Shown one piece after another: positions 1-9,159 of a stretch of 64,000 nt of DNA (positions are counted from its first letter, which is position 1; every line of letters starts with the position of its first letter). The translations under genes and the position numbers were made by a program. The notes beneath the pieces are model-generated. The model was not told the DNA's origin. It made no database searches and was given only the letters and a program-made list of their open reading frames with translations. This DNA comes from Paenibacillus qinlingensis (GTDB lineage: Bacteria; Bacillota; Bacilli; Paenibacillales; NBRC-103111): assembly GCF_013204845.1 (NCBI RefSeq), contig NZ_JABMKY010000014.1:152145-216144 (forward strand), given 5' to 3'.

Positions 1-1772
1 AGCTCTGACTCTAATGCAATCGTTCCACCATGCGCTTTCACTATTTCCCGGGCAATGGACAGACCTAAGCCTGTCCCTCCCATGTTGCGAGAGCGTGCTT
101 TATCTACGCGATAGAAACGGTCGAAAATCCGAGAAAGGTCCTTCTTCGGAATGCCCATCCCGTTATCTTGCACGGATATTTCCAGCATCTCTTTGTCAAT
201 TTTGCGAGCTTCCAAGCGAATCGTACCTTCATCGCCGGTATATTTAATCGCATTGGATACCAAATTATCGAGTACTTGATCAATTTTATCCCGATCAAGC
301 AGTAAACTGGTTACGCCATGTTCCACGTGTAACATAATTTGAATTTTCCGTTGCTGCAGCTGAAAAGAAAACCGGTCCGCGACCTCCTCCAGCATCTCGC
401 TGACGAGCGTCGAGGACTTGCTCATCATCGACTGCTTCGAATCCAGTCGCGATAGATGCAGGAGATCCGTCACCAAGCGGATCATCCGCTCGGTTTCGCT
501 GCGTGTCACGCTGATGAAGCGTGAGGCGAGCTGTGGCTCCTCGATCGCTCCGTCATCGAGCGCCTCGAGGTAACTCTTGATCGTCGTCAGCGGCGTGCGC
601 AACTCATGAGAGACGTTCGCTACGAACTCTCGTCTGGCTTGTTCCAGCTTCTCCTGGTCCGTTACGTCCTGCAGCACCGCAATGATCCCGTGCTGACCCT
701 CGCCACGCCTGTGAATAGGCGTAAACGTAATACGAACCGATAGCTGTTCATCCTCGTCGTCAGGCAGCTGAATATCCAGCAGTGTCGTATTTACTTGCCC
801 AGTGACCAATCCGCGGATCGTGTCAATCGGAATCCCGATAACTTCGGATATATCCAATCCAAGCGTCGTTTCCTCTTCCACTTGCAGGATCTGCTTCGCC
901 CGGCGATTCAAGACAATCACATGTCCTCTATCGTCCGTAGCGATAACGCCGTCATTCATATTCGTCAGAATGGAAGCAAGCTTCTCCTTCTCTTCTTCAT
1001 TGAGCGAGAGCGCCTCTTTCAGTCGATTCATCATGAAATTAAAAGTCTGCCCCAGCTGTCCGATCTCGTCGGTCCCTTGTATGATGACCTGTTGATCAAA
1101 ATTCCCTTCCGCTACAGCTGTTGCCTGCTTCGTAATCTCTTTAATAGGGTTCGTAATCGTGCTCGTTAAGAGGACGCCCAATAAAGCAGTCAACCCTAGA
1201 GCAATTAGCGTCGCCGAAATGAGGATTCGGTTAATGGAACGAATCGTCTTGTACACATCTTCCATCGAGGCGATGATATACACCGCGCCTAAGACACGAG
1301 CCCCGCTGCCGACTGGCTTCGCAATAATGACCTTCCGATACCCATCCTCGTCCGTGAAGATCCGCTGATTATCCTTAATCCCTTGCAAGGCCCGAATGAC
1401 TTCCGGCTGTGTATTCTTTTGCTTCAAATGACTCGCAACCGACGTGGAGATCACATTACCGTTTGCATCAATGATTTGAATCTCCGCATTATTTATAGAA
1501 AAAAGATTGCTCACGAATTCATTTAAATCCGCGTAAGTTTTCTTACCCTCGGTCGCATTCTTGCTCTCCTGATCCCCCGTCAAATACGATTCAACGAAGC
1601 CAGCAAGCAGCGTGACCTGACTATTGCGGGATGCTAGGAAATCATTTTTAAAATATGTTTCTACCGTCTTATAGAAATACACCCCAATGAGCTGCATCGC
1701 GATCAGAATCAGCAGAACATAAATAATAATTAGCTTCGCTTGAATCGATTGAAAGAAGCGGATGCCCTTCAT
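1..1772 (-). CDS. walK: Sensor histidine kinase WalK (3' end beyond window)
   Basis: Membrane sensor kinase of the essential WalKR system, which tunes cell-wall hydrolase expression to growth. The reading frame is open to the window edge, so about 590 residues are visible and only the last few are missing. In order: an N-terminal membrane segment, an extracellular sensor loop, a second membrane segment, a HAMP domain (about 190-240), a PAS domain (about 255-330), the HisKA H-box SHELRTPL with its His near residue 389, and an ATPase domain with the N-box (NAIKY) and G-box (GTGLGLSI). The ATG at 1772 lies 2 nt after the walR stop, with GGAGG overlapping the end of walR, so the two are co-transcribed and translationally close. 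Confidence 0.96.
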   Translation of the reverse strand, partial: MKGIRFFQSIQAKLIIIYVLLILIAMQLIGVYFYKTVETYFKNDFLASRNSQVTLLAGFVESYLTGDQESKNATEGKKTYADLNEFVSNLFSINNAEIQIIDANGNVISTSVASHLKQKNTQPEVIRALQGIKDNQRIFTDEDGYRKVIIAKPVGSGARVLGAVYIIASMEDVYKTIRSINRILISATLIALGLTALLGVLLTSTITNPIKEITKQATAVAEGNFDQQVIIQGTDEIGQLGQTFNFMMNRLKEALSLNEEEKEKLASILTNMNDGVIATDDRGHVIVLNRRAKQILQVEEETTLGLDISEVIGIPIDTIRGLVTGQVNTTLLDIQLPDDEDEQLSVRITFTPIHRRGEGQHGIIAVLQDVTDQEKLEQARREFVANVSHELRTPLTTIKSYLEALDDGAIEEPQLASRFISVTRSETERMIRLVTDLLHLSRLDSKQSMMSKSSTLVSEMLEEVADRFSFQLQQRKIQIMLHVEHGVTSLLLDRDKIDQVLDNLVSNAIKYTGDEGTIRLEARKIDKEMLEISVQDNGMGIPKKDLSRIFDRFYRVDKARSRNMGGTGLGLSIAREIVKAHGGTIALESE

Positions 1773-1774
1773 GT

Positions 1775-2494
1775 TTAGAAGCCTCCGGCTTTCGGACTGC
1801 GCATCAAATAGCCGAGACCCCTGCGCGTCATGATGTATTCCGGACGACTTGGATCCGTCTCCAGCTTCTCGCGCAAGCGGCGAATCGTCACATCGACGGT
1901 CCGTACGTCGCCGAAATATTCAAAGCCCCACACCGCTTGCAGCAGGTGTTCACGAGTCATCACTTTGCCTGAGTTTTTGGCCAAATATTGAATGAGCTCG
2001 AACTCCCGATGTGTCAGATCAAGGGGCGTTCCGTCCTTGTAGACCATGTACATGTCGTTATCGATAAAAAGCGCATGAATGCGCATCCCATTCCGCTGCG
2101 CCTCCGGCTCGTTCGGTGCCGTTTGCACCTTCGTCTGTCTGCGCAGATGCGCCTTCACACGAGCCAGCAGCTCCCGGGTGCCGAATGGCTTCGTCACATA
2201 GTCGTCTGCGCCCATCTCTAAGCCCAGAACCTTGTCCAGCTCAGTATCCTTCGCTGTCAGCATAATAATCGGCGTATTGAGCTTAGAACGCACCTCACGG
2301 CATACGTCCATGCCATCCTTCACAGGCAGCATGAGATCAAGCAAGATCAGATCTGGCTGCTCCGAGAACGCAAGCTCTACAGCGCTTCCACCATCGTACG
2401 CACAGATGACCTGATAACCCTCTTTCTCCAAGTTAAACTTCAAGATATCTGCAATTGGTTGTTCGTCATCGACCACGAGAATTTTCCCAAACAT
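1775..2494 (-). CDS. walR: Response regulator WalR
   Basis: OmpR/PhoB-type regulator, the DNA-binding partner of WalK. The receiver domain shows the acidic pair D9-D10, the phospho-acceptor D53 in LILLDLMLP and the conserved Lys in VTKPF. The C-terminal winged helix ends in RRGLGYLM. The ATG at 2494 gives 239 residues, the normal length, and is preceded by a GGCGGTGG-like ribosome site. An upstream in-frame start at 2548 would add an unconserved 18-residue tail, so I rejected it. It is the first gene of walRK here. The divergent or upstream walHI/walJ part would lie left of the window. Confidence 0.96.
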   Translation of the reverse strand: MFGKILVVDDEQPIADILKFNLEKEGYQVICAYDGGSAVELAFSEQPDLILLDLMLPVKDGMDVCREVRSKLNTPIIMLTAKDTELDKVLGLEMGADDYVTKPFGTRELLARVKAHLRRQTKVQTAPNEPEAQRNGMRIHALFIDNDMYMVYKDGTPLDLTHREFELIQYLAKNSGKVMTREHLLQAVWGFEYFGDVRTVDVTIRRLREKLETDPSRPEYIMTRRGLGYLMRSPKAGGF

Positions 2495-2620
2495 GTGACC
2501 ACCGCCTACTATAAAGTAACTGACGCGGACACGCCTGATCGCGTGCAACCGTCAGAGTTAGATCTGTCTTTTCAGCCAGTTATTTCCTACATACTCTTCT
2601 TCATTTTAACATACATTGAT

Positions 2621-2667
2621 TGAAAAAGAGACAAGGCCCCCGAGTTGTCCGGATCGACCTTGCCTCT
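2621..2667 (-). terminator. Rho-independent terminator after the M23 peptidase gene
   Basis: A 10-bp stem with one mismatch (AGAGGCAAGG against CCTTGTCTCT on the minus strand) is followed by TTTTTC. It sits directly downstream of the peptidase stop and separates that gene from walR. Confidence 0.7.
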
Positions 2668-2675
2668 AACTTTAC

Positions 2676-4235
2676 TTAACGATTCAAATATTTCAAAGGA
2701 TTTTCCAAGTTGCCACTGCTGTGTACTTCAAAATGCAAATGCACACCAGTAGAGTCGCCTGTACTTCCCATAATGCCAATCTTTTCACCTTTTTCAACGA
2801 TAGCGCCTGACTTCGTAGTAATTTGGCTTAAATGTCCATAAAGTGTTTCATATCCGTTTAAATGGTTAATTATAATATAATTGCCGTAATCTGACTTGTA
2901 ACCTGTCTCGATGACTTTACCATTATCTGCTGCCATAATATTTCTGTTACCTGTGATGTCGATGCCCTTATGTAACTTGCCCCAACGATAACCGAATGTA
3001 CTTGAGATACTAGGTGAAATGACAGGCCATGCGAACTTCCCTGTACCTTCACCCTTGATGACTTTTGTCCCTTTTTTCACCTTAGCGGTGACAGGTTGAT
3101 CAATAATTTCTTCATTCACGACTTGCTCTTCGGTCATTAAACCATCGACCTTCGTCACTTGAATGGTTACTTTCTTAAGCCCATTCTTTCCTGGCGAAAT
3201 CGGTTGGACGACGCCTAAGCGCATCGAATCGTCTTTCACATACTCGGTATCGTATTGAATCTCTTGATTCTTTACGATTTTCTCCGTCGTTTTCACAGAA
3301 AGTGTTGGCTTCAGCACGGTAACGTCCAATTGATTCCCGATCTTAAGCTTATCATCTTGAATACCTGGGTTATTATCATAAATAAATTGCTTGGTGATGC
3401 CTAATTTTTTCGCAATGCAAGAAACACAGTCACCTTCCACAACGGTGTACTTCGCTGGTGCAACATTGCCAGTTTGCAAGGTCTTCACGACATCCTCTGG
3501 CTTTGCTAACTCCGTTGGATCGATAGGAACTTCCTCTTTATCGATCTTTTGAACGAATTCCACCTTTTCAAGCTCGGATGGTGCTGTTGAGATATCCTCA
3601 CCTAGACCGGCAGATAAGGCAGCTACTTTTTCGCTATTTTTCGCTTTGGGTGTAAATGGTTCGCTGACTTGATTCAGAATCTGATCGGCTGTTACCTGAT
3701 CCTTAACAATCGCTACCGTCTTGCCATCCACTTTCAGTGCCACACCCACAGGTTGCGGTATGAGCAATTGATTCAAGGAGGAAATAACAGCAGAATCGTC
3801 CGTTTTCATATTGTAAGCCCTTTCAGACGTGTAGGTGATACCGTCTGTTTTGAGCACGACATGAACTTCTGGAAAATCCTTCTGAACATCTAACGGTTTG
3901 TTCTTCTTATATTCTTCAATAATCTTATTATCACTTACGATACCCACTTCTTGATTGTTCAGCATCACATGATACACTTCATCCATGCCCGCTTCTACAT
4001 ACTCGTGTCCGGTAAACGTAATCACTCCCGTAAGTGCAATAACACCTACGCCTACTGCAAGAGACCATTTATGTCGTTTGATTACCGTTAGTGTCGTGGA
4101 TGTCTGAACATCGACTGGCTGAACGTCCTCTAGCTGCTTGTCTGATAATGATTCATTTCCGGTCAAGCTTTCTCGCTTAGGCGTGAATCTCTTAACGAGA
4201 TCCATGACAAAACGCATTCCCCTGAAACCTGTCAT
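2676..4235 (-). CDS. Secreted/membrane-anchored M23 metallopeptidase with LysM and G5 domains
   Basis: Predicted cell-wall endopeptidase of 519 residues. After a cytoplasmic basic head (about 1-52) there is one membrane segment (about 55-75), a long extracellular region, a LysM-like module near 265-312, a G5-like domain (about 315-395) and a C-terminal M23 zinc peptidase with HKGID and HLHFEV, the metal and catalytic motifs. The ATG has a GGGAG site 6-7 nt upstream. The LysM carries a Cys-x-x-Cys pair (GDCVSCIAKK) where the family usually has Thr-Leu-Trp-Ser, so a disulfide or metal role is possible. The position next to walRK fits regulation by WalR, but I saw no clear paired WalR box in front of it. 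Confidence 0.9.
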   Translation of the reverse strand: MTGFRGMRFVMDLVKRFTPKRESLTGNESLSDKQLEDVQPVDVQTSTTLTVIKRHKWSLAVGVGVIALTGVITFTGHEYVEAGMDEVYHVMLNNQEVGIVSDNKIIEEYKKNKPLDVQKDFPEVHVVLKTDGITYTSERAYNMKTDDSAVISSLNQLLIPQPVGVALKVDGKTVAIVKDQVTADQILNQVSEPFTPKAKNSEKVAALSAGLGEDISTAPSELEKVEFVQKIDKEEVPIDPTELAKPEDVVKTLQTGNVAPAKYTVVEGDCVSCIAKKLGITKQFIYDNNPGIQDDKLKIGNQLDVTVLKPTLSVKTTEKIVKNQEIQYDTEYVKDDSMRLGVVQPISPGKNGLKKVTIQVTKVDGLMTEEQVVNEEIIDQPVTAKVKKGTKVIKGEGTGKFAWPVISPSISSTFGYRWGKLHKGIDITGNRNIMAADNGKVIETGYKSDYGNYIIINHLNGYETLYGHLSQITTKSGAIVEKGEKIGIMGSTGDSTGVHLHFEVHSSGNLENPLKYLNR

Positions 4236-4553
4236 GATCTTCTCCCTTTGAACGGTTTTGCATCCCTAGAGTAAAAACTCGTAGATACATAAATAAACCT
4301 TGATTAGACATAATATCCATTATGTTGTCTTTCTTTTGTTAAATTTAACACACTTTCCGTGCCTATTTCAACAAAATACTCAATCACCATGTGATAGATT
4401 CGTGTCCACCACCAAAAGAAGTCGCTAAAAGTCTATTTTTTTGTTCGAAATCCCAACTGATTTGCCTGCAAGTTAAGAGAATTGACGAAAAGGCATGAAA
4501 CTTAGAAGGGAAGCTACGGATATAAATCCATTGGTCAGCAACTTCCCCTGAGC
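4236..4553. other. Gene-free spacer with promoter region and a 14-bp palindrome
   Basis: This 318-bp AT-rich spacer separates the M23 gene from the next leftward gene. It contains the perfect palindrome TGTTAAATTTAACA at 4337-4350, about 100 nt upstream of the M23 start, which could be an operator. A loose GGGAAG/CTTCCC pairing at about 4507-4546 could form a weak terminator for the upstream gene. No coding sequence is seen. Confidence 0.4.
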
Positions 4554-5228
4554 CTAGTACTTATTTAATATAGCTGTTAATTGTGAAAGCTCTTTGTCAC
4601 TTAAATATTTTTTAAGTGTTGCATTTACTTCATCAAGTTCTTGCGTAGTAATCCCATCTTCCAGGATCGCGGATAGTGTCTGCACCTCGGTCTGCGGCAA
4701 CTTAGCGACGACAAGTGAGAAAATTTTCATTTTATCATCGCTCGAGAGGGCTTCTTTCTTTTTCGCAAAATCCTCTGTGGACATGACAAGCTCCTTCTTC
4801 TCGCTCTCCTCCGTTCGAGCGCTTCCCATCACGGCTATCGCATCGTCATGATTTGCAGTCGATGTGTCTACACCGCTTGACGAACTAATTCCGCCTACAG
4901 GTTGTTGATCATTCGGATTTGGACTTGAACTCGGGCTTGGAAACGCCCCTGACGGGTTGGGACTAGGAGTTGGCGAAGGCTTCGTCGTTGGGGTTTCTCC
5001 TGACGCAGCCGTCTTCCCCCCGTCTTTCCCCTTAACTATATTCAGCTCGCCCGCCAATCTTGACGCAAATTCACCAAATTGAATCTTTTTACCCATCGCT
5101 GGTAGCTGATATTGTCGAAATATATCCTCCACGTACATGTTCACCACGTACCATGTTGTAAACATCGTAATTGATGTAATAAGGACGGTACTTATGACGA
5201 TTTTACTTAACCAAGTTAATAGTTTCAT
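4554..5228 (-). CDS. Hypothetical single-pass membrane protein with Pro/Ser-rich linker
   Basis: No recognised family. The protein (224 residues from this start) has a basic head, one membrane segment (about residues 8-30), a low-complexity Ser/Pro/Gly/Thr linker (about 70-120) typical of extracytoplasmic spacers, and a charged helical C-terminal domain (about 145-224) rich in Asp, Glu and Lys. The ATG at 5228 is preferred because AGGAGTGAT lies upstream. A GTG at 5258 would add 10 residues but has a poor site. It stands alone between the purA terminator and the M23 gene, on the same strand as both. A cell-envelope or sporulation role is only a guess. Confidence 0.7.
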   Translation of the reverse strand: MKLLTWLSKIVISTVLITSITMFTTWYVVNMYVEDIFRQYQLPAMGKKIQFGEFASRLAGELNIVKGKDGGKTAASGETPTTKPSPTPSPNPSGAFPSPSSSPNPNDQQPVGGISSSSGVDTSTANHDDAIAVMGSARTEESEKKELVMSTEDFAKKKEALSSDDKMKIFSLVVAKLPQTEVQTLSAILEDGITTQELDEVNATLKKYLSDKELSQLTAILNKY

Positions 5229-5321
5229 ACGCTTTCTATCACTCCTAACATTGCTCACAGTAGATATGCTTCTCCTCCCAGTATGGACGAAAACCCTGCC
5301 ATTATATCCCTGTAGGCAAAA

Positions 5322-5360
5322 AGAAAAATCCCCTAAGCTGCGAATGCAGCCTAGAGGATT
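5322..5360 (-). terminator. Rho-independent terminator of purA
   Basis: On the minus strand a 15-nt arm starting AATCCTCTAGGCTGC pairs across a 4-nt loop with its near-complement and ends in TTTTTCTTTTT. It starts about 20 nt past the purA stop. Confidence 0.9.
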
Positions 5361-5378
5361 ATTTAGCTTATCTATGAA

Positions 5379-6665
5379 TTAAGCGTAGATAGGACGAACC
5401 AAATTCGTTTGCTCACGGTTACGACCTACGGAGAAGATCGCGATTGGGATGCCTGTAAGCTGAGATACGCGCTCTACATAGTGTCTTGCGTTCTCTGGCA
5501 AATCACTCAACGTACGAGCTTCAGAGACATCTTCTGTCCAGCCTGGAAGCTCTTCGTATACCGCTTCGCACTCGGAGATAGCTTTCAAGCTCGCTGGGTA
5601 GTGCTCAATCAACTCACCGCGGTACATGTATCCTGTGCAAATTTTGACCGTCTCTAGACCTGTCAGAACGTCGATGGAGTTCAAGGACAAGCCCGTGATG
5701 CCGCTCACGCGTCTTGCGTGACGCACGACAACACTGTCGAACCAGCCAACACGACGAGGACGACCTGTTACCGTACCGTACTCGAAACCTTTTTCACGAA
5801 TCCAAGCGCCGATTTCATTATCCAATTCCGTTGGGAAAGGACCGTCGCCGACACGTGTTGTATAAGCTTTCGCAACACCGATGATGTTGTGAATCTTCGT
5901 CGGGCCTACGCCTGAACCGATACACACACCGCCAGCTGTTGGGTTGGAAGAAGTAACATACGGGTATGTCCCTTGGTCGATATCCAACATAACGCCTTGT
6001 GCGCCTTCGAACAACACTCTGCGGCCTTGATCGATATATTCGTTAAGAATTACGGACGTATCTTTCACGTATGGACGAATGATTTCTGCATATGCCAGGT
6101 ATTCTTTAAGGATTGGCTCCACATCAAGACCTGTCGAACCGTAAACTTGCTCGATCAACACGTTTTTCTCAGCAACGATACGACGAAGCTTCAATTCGAA
6201 CTCTTCAGCGTCCATCAAATCCGCGATACGAATACCGTTACGTGCTGCTTTATCCATATAACAAGGGCCGATCCCTTTGCGGGTCGTACCGATTTTGCTA
6301 TCACCTTTGCGATCTTCTTCCAGACCGTCAAGCAACAAATGATACGGCATAATGACATGCGCGCGATCACTGATATTCAGGTTCGTTGTTGTAAAACCAT
6401 TATCATGAATGTAATTAATTTCTTCAATGAGTGCAGCCGGATTAATAACCATCCCATTCCCGATCACACAAGCTTTATCTCTGTAAAAAATACCGGAAGG
6501 AATCATCGTTAGCTTGTACTTTTTCCCGCTAATAATGATCGTATGGCCTGCATTGTTACCACCTTGGTAACGCGCAACAACCTCAGCAGATTCCGCTAAG
6601 AAATCCGTGATTTTACCTTTCCCTTCATCTCCCCATTGCGTACCGACAACAACAACCGTTGACAT
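5379..6665 (-). CDS. purA: Adenylosuccinate synthetase
   Basis: Catalyses GTP-dependent joining of IMP and aspartate to adenylosuccinate, the first committed step to AMP, in the cytosol. The N-terminal GTP loop GTQWGDEGKGK holds the catalytic Asp, and the conserved His follows in GGNNAGHT. The later blocks TTRKGIGPCY, EGAQGVMLDID and TGRPRRVGWFD are all present, and 428 residues is normal. The ATG at 6665 is chosen because GGAGGT lies 8 nt upstream. A GTG six bases earlier would be too close to that site. It is monocistronic, with its own terminator and a long upstream region. Confidence 0.98.
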   Translation of the reverse strand: MSTVVVVGTQWGDEGKGKITDFLAESAEVVARYQGGNNAGHTIIISGKKYKLTMIPSGIFYRDKACVIGNGMVINPAALIEEINYIHDNGFTTTNLNISDRAHVIMPYHLLLDGLEEDRKGDSKIGTTRKGIGPCYMDKAARNGIRIADLMDAEEFELKLRRIVAEKNVLIEQVYGSTGLDVEPILKEYLAYAEIIRPYVKDTSVILNEYIDQGRRVLFEGAQGVMLDIDQGTYPYVTSSNPTAGGVCIGSGVGPTKIHNIIGVAKAYTTRVGDGPFPTELDNEIGAWIREKGFEYGTVTGRPRRVGWFDSVVVRHARRVSGITGLSLNSIDVLTGLETVKICTGYMYRGELIEHYPASLKAISECEAVYEELPGWTEDVSEARTLSDLPENARHYVERVSQLTGIPIAIFSVGRNREQTNLVRPIYA

Positions 6666-7486
6666 ATGCACTTACCTCCGTACGGTGACAAGTCACCCAT
6701 AATGAGCCTGTTATGGCTGTAAGACCACAGAGGAAAGTTGGACTTCATTAAAGCGCTAAAGCGTTCAGCGTCCATTGCACTTTCCCTCTGGCGATTCTGG
6801 TGATGCAACTACCTCTATTCACTGCTACGCGCGGCAACAGACAAGAGAGCTAACTCTCACTTACTCACCGCAAAGGAAAATCTGGTCTCTTTCGGCAGTG
6901 ATCTGCAGGAAGGAAACCCACCCTTCGGCATGAAAAAACGACCTTATTTCGAGTTACCTGCCTTAAGCCGGTTAGTCGATCAAGGTTTTTTCACCGTCTT
7001 TAGTTTAGCAGTCCCCCATGCCAAAGTCAATGAAAAACGAACGATTATAGGGGTGCCTGTATAATTGTTCGGAAATTACGCAAACTATTTCGTTGCTGCC
7101 GCTTAAAGAAGGAAAACCTCTGGCTTTGCCAATTTCATATACAATCTGTTCCCCATAAGATTCCTCTTGAGGGCATTTTTTATGTCTGCTGCTGGAGAAA
7201 AAGCACGCACTTTCTGGATCTCGCGCTGGAAGTGTGTTTAGCATCAGTTAGACCTTAGCTGTAACGACGTTGTTTTTCTTGCTTATAGTGTGTGTAACAG
7301 AGCATTTAGGCTTAGACATTCAGCTGTAACGATGTTTTTCATCATTATTACATCGCTTTCGCAGATTCCGCCCACAACCAACTCCTCCCAACTCCCTCTA
7401 CATCATCCGTCTCACACTCCAACTAACACGCTGCTCAGCATTAAATGGAAATACTACAGTTATTATCGAGAAATGTTGCTGAAAAG

Positions 7487-7634
7487 AGGATTTAGCTGGA
7501 TAACAGGTTGTTATTTCCAGCGGTTTCGCTCAAAAGAGTGAAATGCTAAGGAATTAGCTACATGACTTACAGTTAAATGGACTAAGCACTGAAATTCTCC
7601 AGATTTAGCTACATAAAATACAGTTATTTCTGTG
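7487..7634. repeat. Three imperfect ~33-nt repeats (GATTTAGCTACAT...ACAGTTATTTC type)
   Basis: Copies begin near 7487, 7549 and 7600. Each has a (G/A)ATTAGCT(A/G)(C/G)AT core followed about 8 nt later by ACAGTTA or a close variant. A fourth partial copy (ACTACAGTTATTATC) starts near 7453. They lie in non-coding DNA just beyond the dnaB terminator and look like a dispersed genomic repeat family. Confidence 0.55.
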
Positions 7635-7641
7635 GCGTCAT

Positions 7642-7671
7642 GGGTGTAGACGGGTGTACACGGGTGTACAC
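7642..7671. repeat. Tandem decamer GGGTGTA(G/C)AC x3
   Basis: Three head-to-tail copies: GGGTGTAGAC, then GGGTGTACAC twice, followed by GG. Each later unit contains the 8-bp palindrome GTGTACAC. One helical turn spacing would put all sites on one DNA face. Confidence 0.75.
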
Positions 7672-7708
7672 GGTCTTCCACAGGGGAGCACCTGCCCCAT
7701 CTACAAAC

Positions 7709-7738
7709 AAAAAAACAGCCGTCAATACTGCCCGGCTG
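7709..7738 (-). terminator. Rho-independent terminator of dnaB
   Basis: On the minus strand the stem CAGCCG/CGGCTG has an 11-nt loop and is followed by seven T. The upstream arm lies inside the last codons of dnaB. Confidence 0.85.
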
Positions 7739-9095
7739 CTGCTTCTTGATGACTGCGATCCATATTCACGAATTTATTGAATTGTTTCAGGAAGGCCAGC
7801 TCGACAGTGCCTACGGGACCATTCCGCTGTTTGGCAATAATAATCTCGATAATGTTCTTCTTCTCGGATTCCTTATCGTAGTAATCGTCCCGGTAGAGGA
7901 ACGCTACGATGTCGGCATCTTGCTCAATGGAACCCGATTCCCGAAGGTCAGACATCATCGGACGCTTGTCCTGCCGCTGCTCAACGCCCCGGCTCAGCTG
8001 CGAGAGCGCAATGACCGGTACATTCAGCTCACGGGCAATCTGCTTCAACGTACGAGAGATCTCAGAGACCTCCTGCTGACGGTTGTCTCCGCCTTTACCA
8101 CCACGGCCGGCAATCAGCTGCAAGTAGTCGATGAGAATCATACCGAGCCCTTTTTCTTGCTGCAACCGACGGCACTTCGCCCGGATATCCGCAACCGTAA
8201 TCGTCGGGGTATCATCGATAAAAATATTCGCTTCCGACAAAGCTCCGATCGCCATCGTCAGTTTCTCCCAGTCGTCGCCTTCGAGATAACCTGTCCGCAT
8301 GCGGTTCGCATCGACGTTAGCCTCGGCGCAGACCATACGTTGTACGAGCTGTGCGGCACCCATCTCGAGCGAGAAGATGGCGACGGTCTCTTTGGCTCGG
8401 ACGCCGACATTCTGCGCCACGTTCAGGGCAAAGGCAGTCTTTCCTACAGATGGCCGCGCCGCTAGAATAATTAAGTCTGAGCGTTGGAAGCCAGACGTCA
8501 TCTTGTCTAGGTCAAGGAATCCAGACGGGATTCCTGTTGACCCGCCTTTGTTCGAGTAGAGCGACTCGACCTTCTCGAACACTTCCATGAGAACGTCGCG
8601 AATGACGACGAAACCGCTGGAACTCCGGCGCTGCGAAATCTCGAGGATCTTCGCCTCCGCCTCGCTGAGCATCGCCCCAACATCATCCTCATTGGCATAG
8701 CCATTGGTTACGATCTGGGTCGCTGTCCGAATTAATCGGCGAAGCATCGACTTCTCTTCGACGATCGCCGCGTAATAATCGATATTGGCAGCGGTTGGTA
8801 CGGCGTTCGCCAGCTCAGATAAGTACGTTACGCCGCCGATCTCCTCAAGCTGCTGCTTGTTTTGAAGAAGTGCTGTAAGTGTAATGAGATCAACAGGTTC
8901 TTGATCTTCCGCCAGCTCAACAATCGCCTCGAATATTCGCTGATGAGCGCCGCGATAGAAATCATCGCTAGATATCCGCTCCATCGCGGTAATCAACGCA
9001 TCCGCGTTAATTAAAATCGCACCTAAGACGGCTTGCTCAGCTTCTATATTTTGAGGCGGAACACGATCCACAAACATATTATCTCCGTTGCTCAT
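7722..9095 (-). CDS. dnaB: Replicative DNA helicase
   Basis: Ring hexamer that unwinds DNA at the fork (the counterpart of B. subtilis DnaC). It has the N-terminal DnaB domain (VPPQNIEAEQAVLGAIL), a linker and the RecA-like C-terminal ATPase with Walker A ARPSVGKTAFAL, the Walker B block MILIDYLQLI and the LSQLSRGVEQR motif. The ATG at 9095 gives 457 residues and has AAGGCGGG 9 nt upstream. A start 27 nt further upstream has no ribosome site. It follows rplI on the same strand, separated only by a weak hairpin, so some read-through from gdpP-rplI is likely. Confidence 0.97.
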   Translation of the reverse strand: MSNGDNMFVDRVPPQNIEAEQAVLGAILINADALITAMERISSDDFYRGAHQRIFEAIVELAEDQEPVDLITLTALLQNKQQLEEIGGVTYLSELANAVPTAANIDYYAAIVEEKSMLRRLIRTATQIVTNGYANEDDVGAMLSEAEAKILEISQRRSSSGFVVIRDVLMEVFEKVESLYSNKGGSTGIPSGFLDLDKMTSGFQRSDLIILAARPSVGKTAFALNVAQNVGVRAKETVAIFSLEMGAAQLVQRMVCAEANVDANRMRTGYLEGDDWEKLTMAIGALSEANIFIDDTPTITVADIRAKCRRLQQEKGLGMILIDYLQLIAGRGGKGGDNRQQEVSEISRTLKQIARELNVPVIALSQLSRGVEQRQDKRPMMSDLRESGSIEQDADIVAFLYRDDYYDKESEKKNIIEIIIAKQRNGPVGTVELAFLKQFNKFVNMDRSHQEAAAGQY

Positions 9096-9159
9096 GCTAC
9101 TGTGCCCGCCTTTCATTTTCACATTAATAGTTTTTTACTAGATTGTGTCTACAAGAGAG

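Larger units (their letters stand above)
6666..7708. other. 1-kb gene-free region between purA and dnaB
   Basis: No convincing reading frame on either strand. The purA-proximal part contains a large imperfect hairpin (about 6727-6792, minus-strand arms CAGAGGGAAAGT and ACTTTCCTCTG, with inner pairing GGAC/GTCC and a GCGCTTTAGCGC tip). It has no T-run, so it is more likely a leader structure than a terminator. I could not match it to a known riboswitch. The dnaB-proximal part carries short dispersed repeats, listed separately, and two AGCTGTAACGA(C/T)G copies near 7258 and 7322. Confidence 0.5.

Noticed and set aside
795..1169. Overlapping plus-strand frames opposite walK
   Set aside because: Shadows; walK has full domain support on the other strand.
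5973..6512. 179-codon plus-strand frame opposite purA
   Set aside because: Antisense shadow of a highly conserved gene; no ribosome site and no recognisable protein.
6781..7000. Riboswitch upstream of purA
   Set aside because: I compared the region by eye with purine, PRPP/ykkC, c-di-AMP and SAM motifs and found no convincing match; kept only as an unassigned leader.
7746..8465. 239-codon plus-strand frame opposite dnaB
   Set aside because: Antisense shadow produced by codon bias of dnaB.
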